Of a stretch of 64,000 nucleotides of DNA, positions 51,248-60,732 are shown one piece after another. The notes below the pieces were generated by a model. That model was not told the origin of the DNA. It worked only from the letters and a program-made list of their open reading frames with translations, and made no database searches. Numbering within the stretch: the stretch's first letter is position 1; every line of letters starts with the position of its first letter. Origin of the DNA: Chitinophagaceae bacterium (GTDB taxonomy: Bacteria > Bacteroidota > Bacteroidia > Chitinophagales > Chitinophagaceae); assembly GCA_947372105.1 (NCBI GenBank), contig CANBSH010000005.1, positions 1 to 64,000 on the forward strand, read 5' to 3'. The position numbers and the translations under genes are program-made.

Positions 51248-53956
51248 TTATTTGTATAATTGATTAAAAAGTAGCTTATAAGTACCTTGCGTTTGGCCTC
51301 TAAAAGTAATTTCTGGACCAAAAACGAAAAGCTGTCCCTTTCCTACTTTAGCTTCAAAGGCGGCTACCCCATCTTTTAAATAAGATTGACCAAAAGCCCA
51401 ACCGCTTCTTAAAGTGGAAGCAGAAGCATACCAAGCCAAAGGAATGACTTGTCTTTGTGCAATGGCATCAGGCAAAATATTAAATACCGGACTCGCATTA
51501 AAATACACATCTGCGTTTTGTTGCATCCCCCAATTGGCTGGATAGTTTGGATCCAAGGTAATTTGCATCACGCTTCCTGGAATATAAAATTTTTCACCCG
51601 GCAAAGATTTTTCTTTTCCATTCACCACTTCTACTAATGCATTTTTAACAGGTAATTTTAAATGATACGCTAAGTTGGCGCTGGAACCAATCGTGATTAT
51701 TTTACCTCCTTGTTGTAAAAAGTTTTCTAAAGCAGGGATAGATTTTTTTGCTGAAATATTTCCAAGCATGGAATGAAACTCCGCAGGAATTTCTTCTGTT
51801 TTAGGTTCTCTTTCTTCATAAGGCGAAGCTGCTTCTGGTGTTAATGCAGGAATCGCACCTTCCACAAAAACAAGCACATCATAGGAAGCATTTAAATTTG
51901 CAGCATCAATTTCTTTTGGATAAATAATTTTAAAAGGGAAATGAAATTGTTCAAAAATCCATCTTACCCAACCTGCCGAAATAGATCCTCCATATTTATC
52001 CCATAATGCAATGCGCAATGGTTTAACTATTTCTTTTGCGATACTATTTTTATCAGTAACGCTTGTAAAAATAACACCCTGTTCATTACTAATTTTAGAA
52101 ACGATTTCTTTGAATGTAGAAAAATCTTTAAACTTATCCGAATAACTTACAAAAAATTGTTCCTTGTTTTTTGTTACGGTCGCGCCTTCTTTTAATAATT
52201 CATTTACTGCAATAAAAGAGGCATTATCTTTCGTTGCAAAACTATACCCATAGGTATTTAATTCAGAATTGTTTATTTTTCCTGTTGGCTTTTGAATTTC
52301 GCCATAGGCAAGGGTTTCAAAGGGACCAGTGAAATCATCTAAGATACGATCAAACTGAATTCCCATCGTAAATGCAGGCGTCCAACCAGCTGCATCATAA
52401 GGTCTTACGGGAGGTCCACCTGGATATAAAAAATCGTTTGGATGATCCTGTGGTTCAAACATATCTAACACATGTGGACGAAATGCTTGATTGGTTTTTA
52501 CAATGTAAGAGCCCGCCAAATAATTTTTTCCATTCACTGAAAAATTTGCTGTTGCTTTTTCTACTCTAATGCCACTATTGATTAAAATATTAATAAACGA
52601 AATAGCCGTTGTGGATTGATTCAGTGGAATAATATATCCTCTTGGATCACGTAGTGAAGCTTGTTTATAAATGCTTTCGAAATTAGGATTTGGTAGTGAG
52701 TCTGCTTTAATAATTTTTTTATTGGAAGCAATCACGTCATTTAACATTTCTACTTTTTTAGGAGAGAGTGTCCATGCATCTTTACTTCCTGCTTCAATAC
52801 TATGACGACCCATGGTGTATATATTATACAGCAATTCATCTTTATATCTTGCTGCATAATTTAATACCGCATAATTAAGTGAAATGGAATAATCAATGGA
52901 GTTTTTGAAGAACCATTTTTGTGGAGTGATGGGAAATGGTGTCGCACTATTGGGGATTAAACGTTGTGGTACTAATGGAATAGTAGAAGGCGTTGGGTTA
53001 CCAATAATTTCGGTTAATAATCCAATAATATTATGGTAATAAGCGGTCGTTCTTAAGCCTCCATTCCACCAAGTGGAATACACCGAACCTCCCTTCATCG
53101 TATACCCAGGCTTGCTTTCAGCGTTCAAACGACTACTCATAGCTGCCCCTAAAGCGTCAATACCGGTCACTAATAAAGGATCATACACATAATTAAATGG
53201 ATCACGGTAAGGAGGACCTGCTACTACCGTTCCTGGAGGGCCTGTTTGATGATGATTATATAAAATTTGTGGCATCCACTCAATATATTGTTGACGTGAC
53301 ATATTTCGTGACTCGCTCATGTTCATCATAAAGAAGTCGCGGTTATTATCGTGTCCAATATATTTTTGATACAATCGAGGCAAATTATTGGTGGTGCGTT
53401 TTAAGGTATCCTTGGATTGCATATACCAATTAGAAACTAATTCCTGTCCATCCGGATTCGCATGTACAAATAATATGATAGTCGATTTTAAAATACGTTT
53501 TGTTTCTTCATCTTCACGCGTAATAATTTGATACAAGGATTCAATCCATTGATGAATTCCAACTACCTCCGTCGCGTGTAAACCGCCATCAATCCACACT
53601 ACAGCCTTTCCTTCGTTGGCTAATTTCTTAGCTTCTTCATTGGTCAAGCCTTCAGCGCGCGCTAATTTTTGTGCAATGGATTTATATTTTGACAACTGTG
53701 CTAAGTTGCTAGGGTCTGAAACAATCATCATGTAATGATTACGTCCTTCTTCTGTTTTTCCTATCACTTGCAATTTTACTTTTTTAGAACTTGCTGCTAC
53801 TTTTTGCAAATAAGCTTCGGTTTGAGTAAAAGTGGCTAAATGATAATTGTCTCCAATGTTAAAACCAAAATGAGATAATGGAGTGGGCACTTTTTGTGCC
53901 ATAGATGTGAGGCTGAAGGAAAATACAGCCCATAGAATAAAAATAATTTTACGCAT
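51248..53956 (-). CDS. M14 family zinc carboxypeptidase, large secreted form
   Basis: 902 residues from the ATG at 53956; a GTG-led extension to 53977 is rejected because the ATG gives a clean signal peptide ending SMAQ. The peptidase domain (about 30-370) has the zinc motif HATE (His127, Glu130), HANPDGQE (from His165), HDNNRDFF for substrate binding and NHHQTGP carrying the likely third zinc ligand. The long C-terminal part (about 400-900) includes a type-1 glutamine amidotransferase-like region (LRIALWDKYGG, FPFKIIYPKEID, DVLVFVEGA, GKIITIGSSANLAYHL). Such proteins are common in Bacteroidota and cut peptides in the periplasm. It has its own terminator and is divergent from the sortilin-like gene. 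Confidence 0.88.
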   Translation of the reverse strand: MRKIIFILWAVFSFSLTSMAQKVPTPLSHFGFNIGDNYHLATFTQTEAYLQKVAASSKKVKLQVIGKTEEGRNHYMMIVSDPSNLAQLSKYKSIAQKLARAEGLTNEEAKKLANEGKAVVWIDGGLHATEVVGIHQWIESLYQIITREDEETKRILKSTIILFVHANPDGQELVSNWYMQSKDTLKRTTNNLPRLYQKYIGHDNNRDFFMMNMSESRNMSRQQYIEWMPQILYNHHQTGPPGTVVAGPPYRDPFNYVYDPLLVTGIDALGAAMSSRLNAESKPGYTMKGGSVYSTWWNGGLRTTAYYHNIIGLLTEIIGNPTPSTIPLVPQRLIPNSATPFPITPQKWFFKNSIDYSISLNYAVLNYAARYKDELLYNIYTMGRHSIEAGSKDAWTLSPKKVEMLNDVIASNKKIIKADSLPNPNFESIYKQASLRDPRGYIIPLNQSTTAISFINILINSGIRVEKATANFSVNGKNYLAGSYIVKTNQAFRPHVLDMFEPQDHPNDFLYPGGPPVRPYDAAGWTPAFTMGIQFDRILDDFTGPFETLAYGEIQKPTGKINNSELNTYGYSFATKDNASFIAVNELLKEGATVTKNKEQFFVSYSDKFKDFSTFKEIVSKISNEQGVIFTSVTDKNSIAKEIVKPLRIALWDKYGGSISAGWVRWIFEQFHFPFKIIYPKEIDAANLNASYDVLVFVEGAIPALTPEAASPYEEREPKTEEIPAEFHSMLGNISAKKSIPALENFLQQGGKIITIGSSANLAYHLKLPVKNALVEVVNGKEKSLPGEKFYIPGSVMQITLDPNYPANWGMQQNADVYFNASPVFNILPDAIAQRQVIPLAWYASASTLRSGWAFGQSYLKDGVAAFEAKVGKGQLFVFGPEITFRGQTQGTYKLLFNQLYK

Positions 53957-54136
53957 AGTTGTTTGTTTTAAAATCACTTCAACAATTTATATTTTTTAGG
54001 ATTCAAATGCTAATAATTCGGCCTTTTTTACATGAATGTTGCCTTGTTTTTTGTAATTTACCCTTGCTACCATTATGTTATATGATAGAATTATCTCATA
54101 ATGCTGTAGCCTATTTTGAATTATAAAATTTCTTGT

Positions 54137-57100
54137 ATGAAAATGATACGTTTCCAAAAAGTATGTACGATTTCCTTCATGTGCGGTTTATTCATGATGA
54201 TGTTTCAATTGAATGCAACAGCTCAGCGTAAAAAATCAACCGAAACAGCAGTTGTTACGAGCGAAGTAAATAAAGTAACACCCGACTCCACTTTTAAAAA
54301 TTTGAAGTGGCGTAATATTGGACCCTTCCGCGGAGGAAGAGCGAATACCATTTCGGGGGTAGTGAATAATAATAAAAAGTTTTATGCTGGATATACGGGC
54401 GGTGGCGTTTGGACGACTACTGACGGAGGTATTTCATGGAAAAATATTTCTGATGGTTTTTTTAAAGTAGGGAGCATTGGTGATATTGCTGTTTCTGAAT
54501 CCGATCCCAATGTTATTTATGTAGGAACTGGAGAACATGCGGTACGTGGTGTCATGACAAGTTATGGTGATGGCGTGTATAAATCTACCGATGGTGGAAC
54601 GACTTGGAAAAATATTGGATTAGAACAATCACGTCATATTTCTGATATCTGTATCAATCCTACGAATTCCAATATTGTTTTTGTAGGAGCGCAAGGAACA
54701 GTGCATGGACCTAACAATGAACGAGGAGTTTTTAAAAGTATAGATGGTGGAGCGACTTGGAAAAAAGTATTATACATTAATGATAGTACGGGTATTTCAT
54801 CTCTTTCGATGGATATGAATAATCCACGTGTATTATACGCTGCAGCTTGGGAACATCGTCGTTTTCCTTGGACGGTATCTAGTGGTGGCAAAGGTTCTTC
54901 TATTTGGAAATCGACAGATGAAGGAAATACTTGGACTAAATTAACAGAAGGCTTGCCTACCGAAATGGGAAAAATTGGTATCAGTGTTTCTCGTGTTAAT
55001 TCTAATCGTGTTTTTGCAATTGTTGAAACAGAAAAAAAGAAATCAGGATTATACCGTTCCGATGATGGTGGAAAAAATTGGGCACTATTATCAAACAATC
55101 AAGATATTTCATCTCGTTCTTGGTATTACATGAAAGTGTATGCCGATACTAAAAATGAAAATGTGGTGTATGTGTTAAATGCACCTGTGATGAAATCCAT
55201 TGACGGTGGAAAAACTTTTCAAAATGTAAGTGTGGGTCATGGTGATACACACGATTTTTGGATTAGCCCTAACAACAATAATGAAATAGGATTAGCGGAT
55301 GATGGTGGTGCCGAAATCACCTATGATCAAGCAAAATCTTGGTCTTCTATCATGAATCAACCTACTGCACAATTTTACAGAGTGAATACCGATAATGTAT
55401 TTCCTTATAAAGTGTATGGTGGTCAACAAGACAACTCATCTGTGATAATCGCTAGTAGAAACAATAGTGGATCTATTGGTGTTCGTGATTGGCAAATGGG
55501 ACCAGGTTGCGAATCAGCTTATCTAGCTTTTGATCCCAATCATCCTGAATTAGTTTGGGGAGGATGTTATCAAGGTTATATTTCTGTATTAAACACGAAA
55601 ACCAACGAACAAAAAGATGTGCAAGCTTATCCAAGTTTAAACTTAGCAATACAACCTAAGGATATGAAGTATCGTTTTAACTGGAATGCACCCATTGTAA
55701 CTTCTGTTCATAATCCTAAAGTGATTTACCATGGGGGTAATGTTTTATTAAAAACCACGAATGGCGGTTTAAGCTGGGAGGCGATAAGTCCCGATTTAAC
55801 AAGAAATGATAAAAGCAAACAAGGACCCGGCGGTATTCCTTTTACCAACGAAGGCGCAGGAGGAGAAAATTATAATACTATTTATTATGTGATAGAATCG
55901 CCTTTGGATGCCAACACTATTTACACAGGAAGTGATTGCGGATTCGTACAGGTAACTACAGATGGCGGAAAAAATTGGAAAAATATCACACCACCGGATT
56001 TAGCAGAATCACAAATCAATAGCATCGAAGCTTCTGCATTTGATAAGGGAGTGGTGTATGTGAGTGCAACAAGATATAAGTTTAATGATTATGCTTCTTA
56101 CACTTATAAAACTACTGACAATGGTGCCACTTGGACCAAAATCAATAACGGAATTCAAAAAGATGATTTTGTAAAAGTGATTAGAGAAGATAAAAAAGTA
56201 AAAAATATTTTATACGCAGGAAGTGAACGTGGATTTTATATTTCCAACGATGCAGGTAATACATGGTTGCCCTTTCAATTAAATTTACCCATTGTACCCG
56301 TGACCGATTTAATGATTCGTGACAATGATTTAGTAGCTGCCACTGCGGGTAGAGCATTTTGGATTTTAGATGATTTAAGTGCGCTACAACAAAATGCAAG
56401 TTTTGCAGAACCTAATGCCATAGCTATTAGCACGCCTAAAGCGTCCTATAAATATGGTGGGGGAAATGGATTACCTGATAAAGAATATCACGAGGGTCAA
56501 AATGCACCAGAAGGTGTAATACTAGATTACTTCTTACCAAAAATAGAAGATAAAGACACCGTGTCTTTACAAATATTATCTAGTAATGGAAAGTTGGTAA
56601 GATCTTATTCCAATATTAAAGATGCCAACTTTAAAAAATATCCAGGAGGACCTGCTCCAGAAACTGAATTAAGTGTAGATAAAGGACACAATCGTTTTTT
56701 ATGGGACTTCAGAACCAATGCAGTAAAGCCTGATGTAAATGGGGTATATGTCATGGGAAGTTATGAAGGATATGCTGTGCCACCAGGAATATATACAGCA
56801 CAACTAAAACATAAGAACAATATTGCGAGCACTAGCTTTACAGTATTAGCCAATCCTTTTATGCAAGCGACTGCTGCAGATTGGGAGGAACAACAAAATA
56901 TACTAAACACTATTGTAAATGCTATTGGGGATATTCATACTGCAGTGAACAACGAGAGAAAGCTTAAAAAACAATTACAATATTATAGCGACAATTTAAC
57001 AAGTAACGACAAAACAAAATCAATCATAGAAGAAGCCAACAACTTAATTAAAAAAATAGATGCTTGGGAAGCAAATATTGTTGAAAGCAGAACTCAAAAT

Positions 57101-57328
57101 GGTCAAGACGTCATTAATTGGCCTAGTAAATTAGGAGTAGAATTTTTCTTCTTGAAAGGATTGGTGGATGCAACAGATCCTAAAGTAACACAGGGCGTGA
57201 AAAATAAATTAGCAGACGTACAAGTACTTTGGAAAAATGAAAAAGCAAAGTTAGACGGAATATATACTGCGGTCAATAGCTTTAACAGCTTATATCAAAA
57301 GGCAAACATTGAAGCGGTTCAAAAATAA
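54137..57328 (+). CDS. Sortilin/VPS10-like Asp-box propeller protein
   Basis: 1063 residues from the ATG at 54137; a TTG 21 bases earlier is less likely. A signal peptide ends TAQ. The body carries about ten Asp-box (BNR) turns: TTDGGISW, STDGGTTW, SIDGGATW, STDEGNTW, SDDGGKNW, SIDGGKTF, TTNGGLSW, TTDGGKNW, TTDNGATW and SNDAGNTW. They form two stacked beta-propellers like the VPS10 domain of sortilin. A C-terminal segment (about 760-1060) has an Ig-like sandwich, then helices rich in Lys and Asn. Sialidase catalytic residues are not visible, so Asp-boxes do not mean sialidase here. Function is unknown; its neighbours hint at protein or peptide handling. Confidence 0.85.
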   Translation: MKMIRFQKVCTISFMCGLFMMMFQLNATAQRKKSTETAVVTSEVNKVTPDSTFKNLKWRNIGPFRGGRANTISGVVNNNKKFYAGYTGGGVWTTTDGGISWKNISDGFFKVGSIGDIAVSESDPNVIYVGTGEHAVRGVMTSYGDGVYKSTDGGTTWKNIGLEQSRHISDICINPTNSNIVFVGAQGTVHGPNNERGVFKSIDGGATWKKVLYINDSTGISSLSMDMNNPRVLYAAAWEHRRFPWTVSSGGKGSSIWKSTDEGNTWTKLTEGLPTEMGKIGISVSRVNSNRVFAIVETEKKKSGLYRSDDGGKNWALLSNNQDISSRSWYYMKVYADTKNENVVYVLNAPVMKSIDGGKTFQNVSVGHGDTHDFWISPNNNNEIGLADDGGAEITYDQAKSWSSIMNQPTAQFYRVNTDNVFPYKVYGGQQDNSSVIIASRNNSGSIGVRDWQMGPGCESAYLAFDPNHPELVWGGCYQGYISVLNTKTNEQKDVQAYPSLNLAIQPKDMKYRFNWNAPIVTSVHNPKVIYHGGNVLLKTTNGGLSWEAISPDLTRNDKSKQGPGGIPFTNEGAGGENYNTIYYVIESPLDANTIYTGSDCGFVQVTTDGGKNWKNITPPDLAESQINSIEASAFDKGVVYVSATRYKFNDYASYTYKTTDNGATWTKINNGIQKDDFVKVIREDKKVKNILYAGSERGFYISNDAGNTWLPFQLNLPIVPVTDLMIRDNDLVAATAGRAFWILDDLSALQQNASFAEPNAIAISTPKASYKYGGGNGLPDKEYHEGQNAPEGVILDYFLPKIEDKDTVSLQILSSNGKLVRSYSNIKDANFKKYPGGPAPETELSVDKGHNRFLWDFRTNAVKPDVNGVYVMGSYEGYAVPPGIYTAQLKHKNNIASTSFTVLANPFMQATAADWEEQQNILNTIVNAIGDIHTAVNNERKLKKQLQYYSDNLTSNDKTKSIIEEANNLIKKIDAWEANIVESRTQNGQDVINWPSKLGVEFFFLKGLVDATDPKVTQGVKNKLADVQVLWKNEKAKLDGIYTAVNSFNSLYQKANIEAVQK

Positions 57329-57386
57329 AAATGAATTTGAAAATAATTTATAAAATAATAAAGTCATTACGTTAAACTCAAATAAT

Positions 57387-57920
57387 ATGAAACCAATTTT
57401 TATAGGCGTTGCCATGATGTTAGTATATCAAGTAAATGCACAAAATGCAGTGGCGTTATCTAAACCCACTGGGGATGTAGATATGAAAACATTTAATTTG
57501 TACAATCCCTATGAAAATGTAGATTCTGCAATTAACGTAGCGCTCAAAAAAGCAAGTAAAGAAGGGAAACATGTTTTTTTGCAAATGGGAGGTAACTGGT
57601 GTATTTGGTGTGCACGATTTAATCAGTTTACAACGAGTGACAAACAAATGGATTCCTTAATGAAGGCCAACTATATTCTAGTGCACGTGAATTATTCCAA
57701 AGAAAATAAAAATAAAAAGGTTCAAGAAAAATATGAATTTCCTGCACGATTTGGATTTCCTGTTTTTGTAGTTTTAGATGCGAAGGGAAGAAGATTACAC
57801 ACACAAAACAGCGGCTATTTGGAAAAAGACAAAAACTACAGCAAAGAAAAAGTGATGGAATTTTTGGAGAGCTGGACTCCCGATGCTTTAAATGGTGCAA
57901 AGTATACTTGGTTAAATTAA
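57387..57920 (+). CDS. Thioredoxin-fold protein, exported
   Basis: 177 residues with a signal peptide (1-19). The thioredoxin-like domain begins near 45, with the redox site WCIWC (Cys72, Cys75) after HVFLQMGGN, and GFPVFVVLD with the cis-Pro. The wording KEGKHVFLQMGGNWCIWC is like DUF255/thioredoxin_7 proteins, with Trp-Cys-x-Trp-Cys instead of CGPC. It may reduce or form disulfides in exported proteins. It follows the sortilin-like gene by 58 bases and precedes an unknown lipoprotein gene by eight; the three may be one transcript. Confidence 0.85.
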   Translation: MKPIFIGVAMMLVYQVNAQNAVALSKPTGDVDMKTFNLYNPYENVDSAINVALKKASKEGKHVFLQMGGNWCIWCARFNQFTTSDKQMDSLMKANYILVHVNYSKENKNKKVQEKYEFPARFGFPVFVVLDAKGRRLHTQNSGYLEKDKNYSKEKVMEFLESWTPDALNGAKYTWLN

Positions 57921-57928
57921 TCATCTTG

Positions 57929-58744
57929 ATGTTTCGTTCCAACCTATTTTTATCCCTTTTATTAGGTGGTTTTATAGTCTGCTTAGTTTCTTGTAATCGC
58001 TATAAACTCCCTATAAAACTCGCAGTTAAGCCTATTAGTGGGAGTGAATTTTACAATAGCATACAGGGAAGTGATTGGAAACTAAGGGACTCTTTGGTCA
58101 TTGAAAATGTGCTGTCAGGAAACATACCTAATTTTTATACTCATTTCACGCCAATTAAAAGCACATGGGTCAATAAGCAACAACAGCTTATTCCCATTAC
58201 ATATTATGTGGCTAAGGATTATTTGAGTGTGGGTACCAATGAAGATTTTGCAAGAGTTCCTATTACCCCTATGGCTGCACAAAAAATTGCAGATAGTTTG
58301 CATTGTTTTTTACCTACTCCTAAAATGGTGGACGAAATATATGAACAAAGCAAAATAAAGCTTGCACCTGTTCCCCTTTATATTTACAGAGATAGTACTA
58401 TTACCATGTGGCAACATCACTTGATGATTGAAGGGCAAAGAAAAAATAAAAAAGGATTGATTAGCGGTATTAAAAAAGATGTGGTCTTAAGTAATAAAGT
58501 AATGTTGCAAGGAAAAAATAATAGAGTCGCAATTTATGGATGGCATCAGTTAAATGGCAAAGTGATTCAACCGGTTTATGCAGGTCATGTTAATTGGTAT
58601 GTCGATTACAGTCATGGCATTCGATTCGTGTATGAAAAAATAAAAGTAAATGGACACTGGATGCACTATCAGGATGTTTTAAAAGATAGTACACTCAAGG
58701 GTATTTTAACCAATGAAGAAGGTCCAGTATTATTGAAGTATTAA
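57929..58744 (+). CDS. Unknown lipoprotein
   Basis: 271 residues from the ATG at 57929; the frame opens at a TTG inside the previous gene, but MFRSNLFLSLLLGGFIVCLVSC gives a clear lipoprotein signal (Cys22). I do not recognise the family. Conserved-looking segments include FTPIKSTW, ITYYVAKDYLSVGTNEDFARVPITPMAAQKIADSL, FLPTPKMVDEIYEQSKIKLAP and an end region with VDYSHGIRFVYEKIKVNG and HYQDVLKD. The compact alpha/beta pattern could be an enzyme (SHG and a His/Asp-rich core), but no activity is proposed. Its last 15 bases overlap the end of the convergent gene. Confidence 0.75.
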   Translation: MFRSNLFLSLLLGGFIVCLVSCNRYKLPIKLAVKPISGSEFYNSIQGSDWKLRDSLVIENVLSGNIPNFYTHFTPIKSTWVNKQQQLIPITYYVAKDYLSVGTNEDFARVPITPMAAQKIADSLHCFLPTPKMVDEIYEQSKIKLAPVPLYIYRDSTITMWQHHLMIEGQRKNKKGLISGIKKDVVLSNKVMLQGKNNRVAIYGWHQLNGKVIQPVYAGHVNWYVDYSHGIRFVYEKIKVNGHWMHYQDVLKDSTLKGILTNEEGPVLLKY

Positions 58745-59284
58745 ATTTTGAACACTCGCTAATAATCCAATAGCCGTGGTGTAATCGTGTTTATGCTTTC
58801 TTTTCAATTTCTTTTTGAGGAGTTCGGTATACTTTTCGTTGATAGTTTGATGTGGATTTATTTTACCATAAGACAAACTAGGATCATTTTTTTGAGCTAC
58901 TAAAAATACCTCATCATACACTTCTTTAATAGATGTTAATTTAAGTCGAGATAAATTATATAAATGAATGATATCAAGAATTAACCAAACCAATTGTTGA
59001 TTTCCTTTCTTAGAAATAGAATCTTCAAAAGTCACATATCCTGACTGTGTAATATCATAACTTGGAATGGAAGGAGCTGCTGTGACTAGTCCTCTAAATG
59101 GGAAAAGGGATTTAATTTTTATATCAGAAGCTGACATCATTACGGAACATTCAAAGTGCTGGTGCAAATAATCAAATTGAATGGTTCCTTGTAGTTGACC
59201 TTGAATATTGGATTCAATGTTCAAGACAAAATCATTGGTCCCTTTTTGGGATGCTAATAAAGTGTTGTCGTGCGTTACAAACAT
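58730..59284 (-). CDS. Hypothetical cytoplasmic protein
   Basis: 184 residues without signal peptide or membrane helix. The N-terminal half is beta-rich (FVLNIESNIQGQLQGTIQFDYL, QHFECSVMM), the C-terminal half helical and Lys-rich (NEKYTELLKKKLKRKHKHDYTTAIGLLASVQNLIL). I recognise no family. Its stop overlaps the convergent lipoprotein gene by 15 bases. A 264-base region with unusual composition lies ahead of it. Codon use looks like that of the neighbours, so I take it as a real gene. Confidence 0.65.
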   Translation of the reverse strand: MFVTHDNTLLASQKGTNDFVLNIESNIQGQLQGTIQFDYLHQHFECSVMMSASDIKIKSLFPFRGLVTAAPSIPSYDITQSGYVTFEDSISKKGNQQLVWLILDIIHLYNLSRLKLTSIKEVYDEVFLVAQKNDPSLSYGKINPHQTINEKYTELLKKKLKRKHKHDYTTAIGLLASVQNLILQ

Positions 59285-59325
59285 GGCATGAAATTTTATG
59301 GTTAAAAATTCACACCAAGAAAAAT

Positions 59326-59454
59326 TCAGAAGGAGTTACGTTTCATTTTTGACGGTAAGTCCTCATCGATTTTAGCACCGTGAAGTTCGACTCTCTCGGT
59401 TGCTACCCATTGAAGGGTTCTTGATGATGGAACAAAGATACTATAAATTTGCAA
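59326..59454 (-). other. Unexplained structured segment: tRNA-like stretch or 42-codon ORF
   Basis: The segment has less AT-rich sequence than the intergenic DNA around it. Plus strand: GTTCGACTC at 59385-59393 looks like a tRNA T-loop, and ACGGT/ACCGT (59352-59356 with 59377-59381) or GGTA/TACC (59354-59357 with 59404-59407) can pair, but no cloverleaf with anticodon arm can be drawn. Minus strand: a TTG-led frame of 42 codons ends in TGA at 59326 and has sensible codon use (contains TLQWVATERVELHGAKID). Either reading is possible: a tRNA remnant, a small RNA or a short coding sequence. Confidence 0.25.
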
Positions 59455-59460
59455 AAAACA

Positions 59461-59493
59461 AAAACCCTGTAAATATTTGATTTACAGGGTTTT
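59461..59493 (-). terminator. Intrinsic terminator after the DUF4369-TlpA gene
   Basis: Arms 59461-59474 and 59480-59493 (AAAACCCTGTAAAT and its complement) pair perfectly around a five-base loop. On the minus strand TTTTTGTTTTTT follows. It ends transcription from the thiol oxidoreductase gene, 55 bases past its stop, and may work in both directions. Confidence 0.9.
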
Positions 59494-59548
59494 GAATTGA
59501 TATTAGCATCCAAAGAATAGCTAACATATTCAATTAAAATCAGGGCTC

Positions 59549-60688
59549 TTACTTAAAAAGTTCAGCCAATTTCGAATTCAACGCCTCGCCTCTTAAATCC
59601 TTACCTATGATTTTGCCTTGCGGATCAATTAAATAGTTCTGTGGGATTGCTTGAACACCATACATTACTGCTACATCGTTTTTCCAATATTTTAAATCAG
59701 ACACCTGCGTCCAAGTTAAATTGTCTTTATGAATGGCATCTAACCATCTTTGTTTGCCTGTAGGTTGATCCAATGAAACTCCTAAAACAGCAAAACCTTT
59801 AGTATTATATTTATTAAAAGCTGCTACTACATTTGGATTTTCTTGACGACAAGGTCCGCACCAGCTTGCCCAAAAATCAACCAACACATATTTACCTCTA
59901 AAAGAAGAGAGTGAAACAGGAATACCTGCGGTATCATTTTGCGTAAAATTCATGGCTTCTCTTCCAATACCTGTTTTTTTAGCAATATCAATTTTATCTG
60001 CCATTTCTTTTCCTTTCACAGTGGATCTAACAATAGCAGGCAATTTTAAAAATAAAGGTTCTACTTCATCTGCATTAATGCTGTATCCTGCAAAATTGCT
60101 GAATGCATACATGACGATAGGTGAATTTAAATTCGCTAAAACAAATTCTTTTTGTTTCGCTTTCATTTCAGCATCTAATTTCTCATAGTCTTCATCTAAT
60201 TTTTTCATGCCTGCTTCATCCTTCTTTTTATATAATTCATTATAAGCAGCACTTAACGCTTCCGTTTTGTCCGATATAGGTTTAATAAAGTCATTTAATT
60301 TTTTATACTCAATATGAGCTTTAGATCCTTTAATAGTCGCATTGGCAAAGGAGTCCGCACTATTCACTGTAATCATAGAGTTCTCTAAATAGATAGGAGT
60401 GACATCTTTTTTATACGACATGATTCGCTTCGTCTTGTTTGCAGTATCTACCTTATAAGAAGCACGTAGATTCGCTAAAGTAGGTTCTACCAAAGTTCCC
60501 TTCAACTCATATTTTCCATTGACTACAACCGCGCTATCCTGTGTAGAAGTGCCATTAAAATAATAAGATAAATATACTTTAGTTACCGTTTCTTTAACTT
60601 TAGAAACATCCCCCTTTAAAACATATTGTTTTTGCGCGCGCAATTGAGCTACTGCGGCTAAGAAAACAATGAACATTATTTTTTTCAT
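59549..60688 (-). CDS. DUF4369-TlpA/ResA-like thiol-disulfide oxidoreductase
   Basis: 379 residues with a signal peptide (1-18). Residues about 20-120 form the DUF4369 beta domain (YVLKGDVSKVKETVTKVYLSYYF). A charged coiled-coil-like helix runs about 145-185 (YKKKDEAGMKKLDEDYEKLDAEMK). From 245 the AhpC/TlpA thioredoxin fold begins: FTQNDTAGIPVSLSSFRGKYVLVDFWASWCGPC with Cys277 and Cys280, and cis-Pro in AIPQNYLID. These proteins keep periplasmic cysteines reduced, for example for cytochrome c assembly, which suits a genome with several c-type haem proteins. It is followed by a strong terminator and is 44 bases past the SGNH gene's stop. Confidence 0.9.
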   Translation of the reverse strand: MKKIMFIVFLAAVAQLRAQKQYVLKGDVSKVKETVTKVYLSYYFNGTSTQDSAVVVNGKYELKGTLVEPTLANLRASYKVDTANKTKRIMSYKKDVTPIYLENSMITVNSADSFANATIKGSKAHIEYKKLNDFIKPISDKTEALSAAYNELYKKKDEAGMKKLDEDYEKLDAEMKAKQKEFVLANLNSPIVMYAFSNFAGYSINADEVEPLFLKLPAIVRSTVKGKEMADKIDIAKKTGIGREAMNFTQNDTAGIPVSLSSFRGKYVLVDFWASWCGPCRQENPNVVAAFNKYNTKGFAVLGVSLDQPTGKQRWLDAIHKDNLTWTQVSDLKYWKNDVAVMYGVQAIPQNYLIDPQGKIIGKDLRGEALNSKLAELFK

Positions 60689-60732
60689 AGTAATTATTTA
60701 TTATTCTTCTAAAGATACGAATTATTAAGCGG

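Noticed and set aside
54634-55098. 154-codon open frame on the minus strand
   Set aside because: It is antisense to the Asp-box protein gene; the repeated DGGxxW turns keep stops out of the opposite frame. No signal, domain or spacing supports it.
54137-57328. Sialidase function from the Asp-boxes
   Set aside because: Asp-boxes occur in many propellers; the Arg triad and Tyr/Glu pair of sialidases are not visible.
57628-57942. 104-codon frame antisense to the thioredoxin-like gene
   Set aside because: Unlikely composition (Cys/Phe/Ser-rich) and full overlap with a gene that has a clear redox site.
59340-59410. A tRNA gene
   Set aside because: Only a T-loop-like motif and partial pairings are seen; no anticodon arm, D-arm or full acceptor stem can be drawn.
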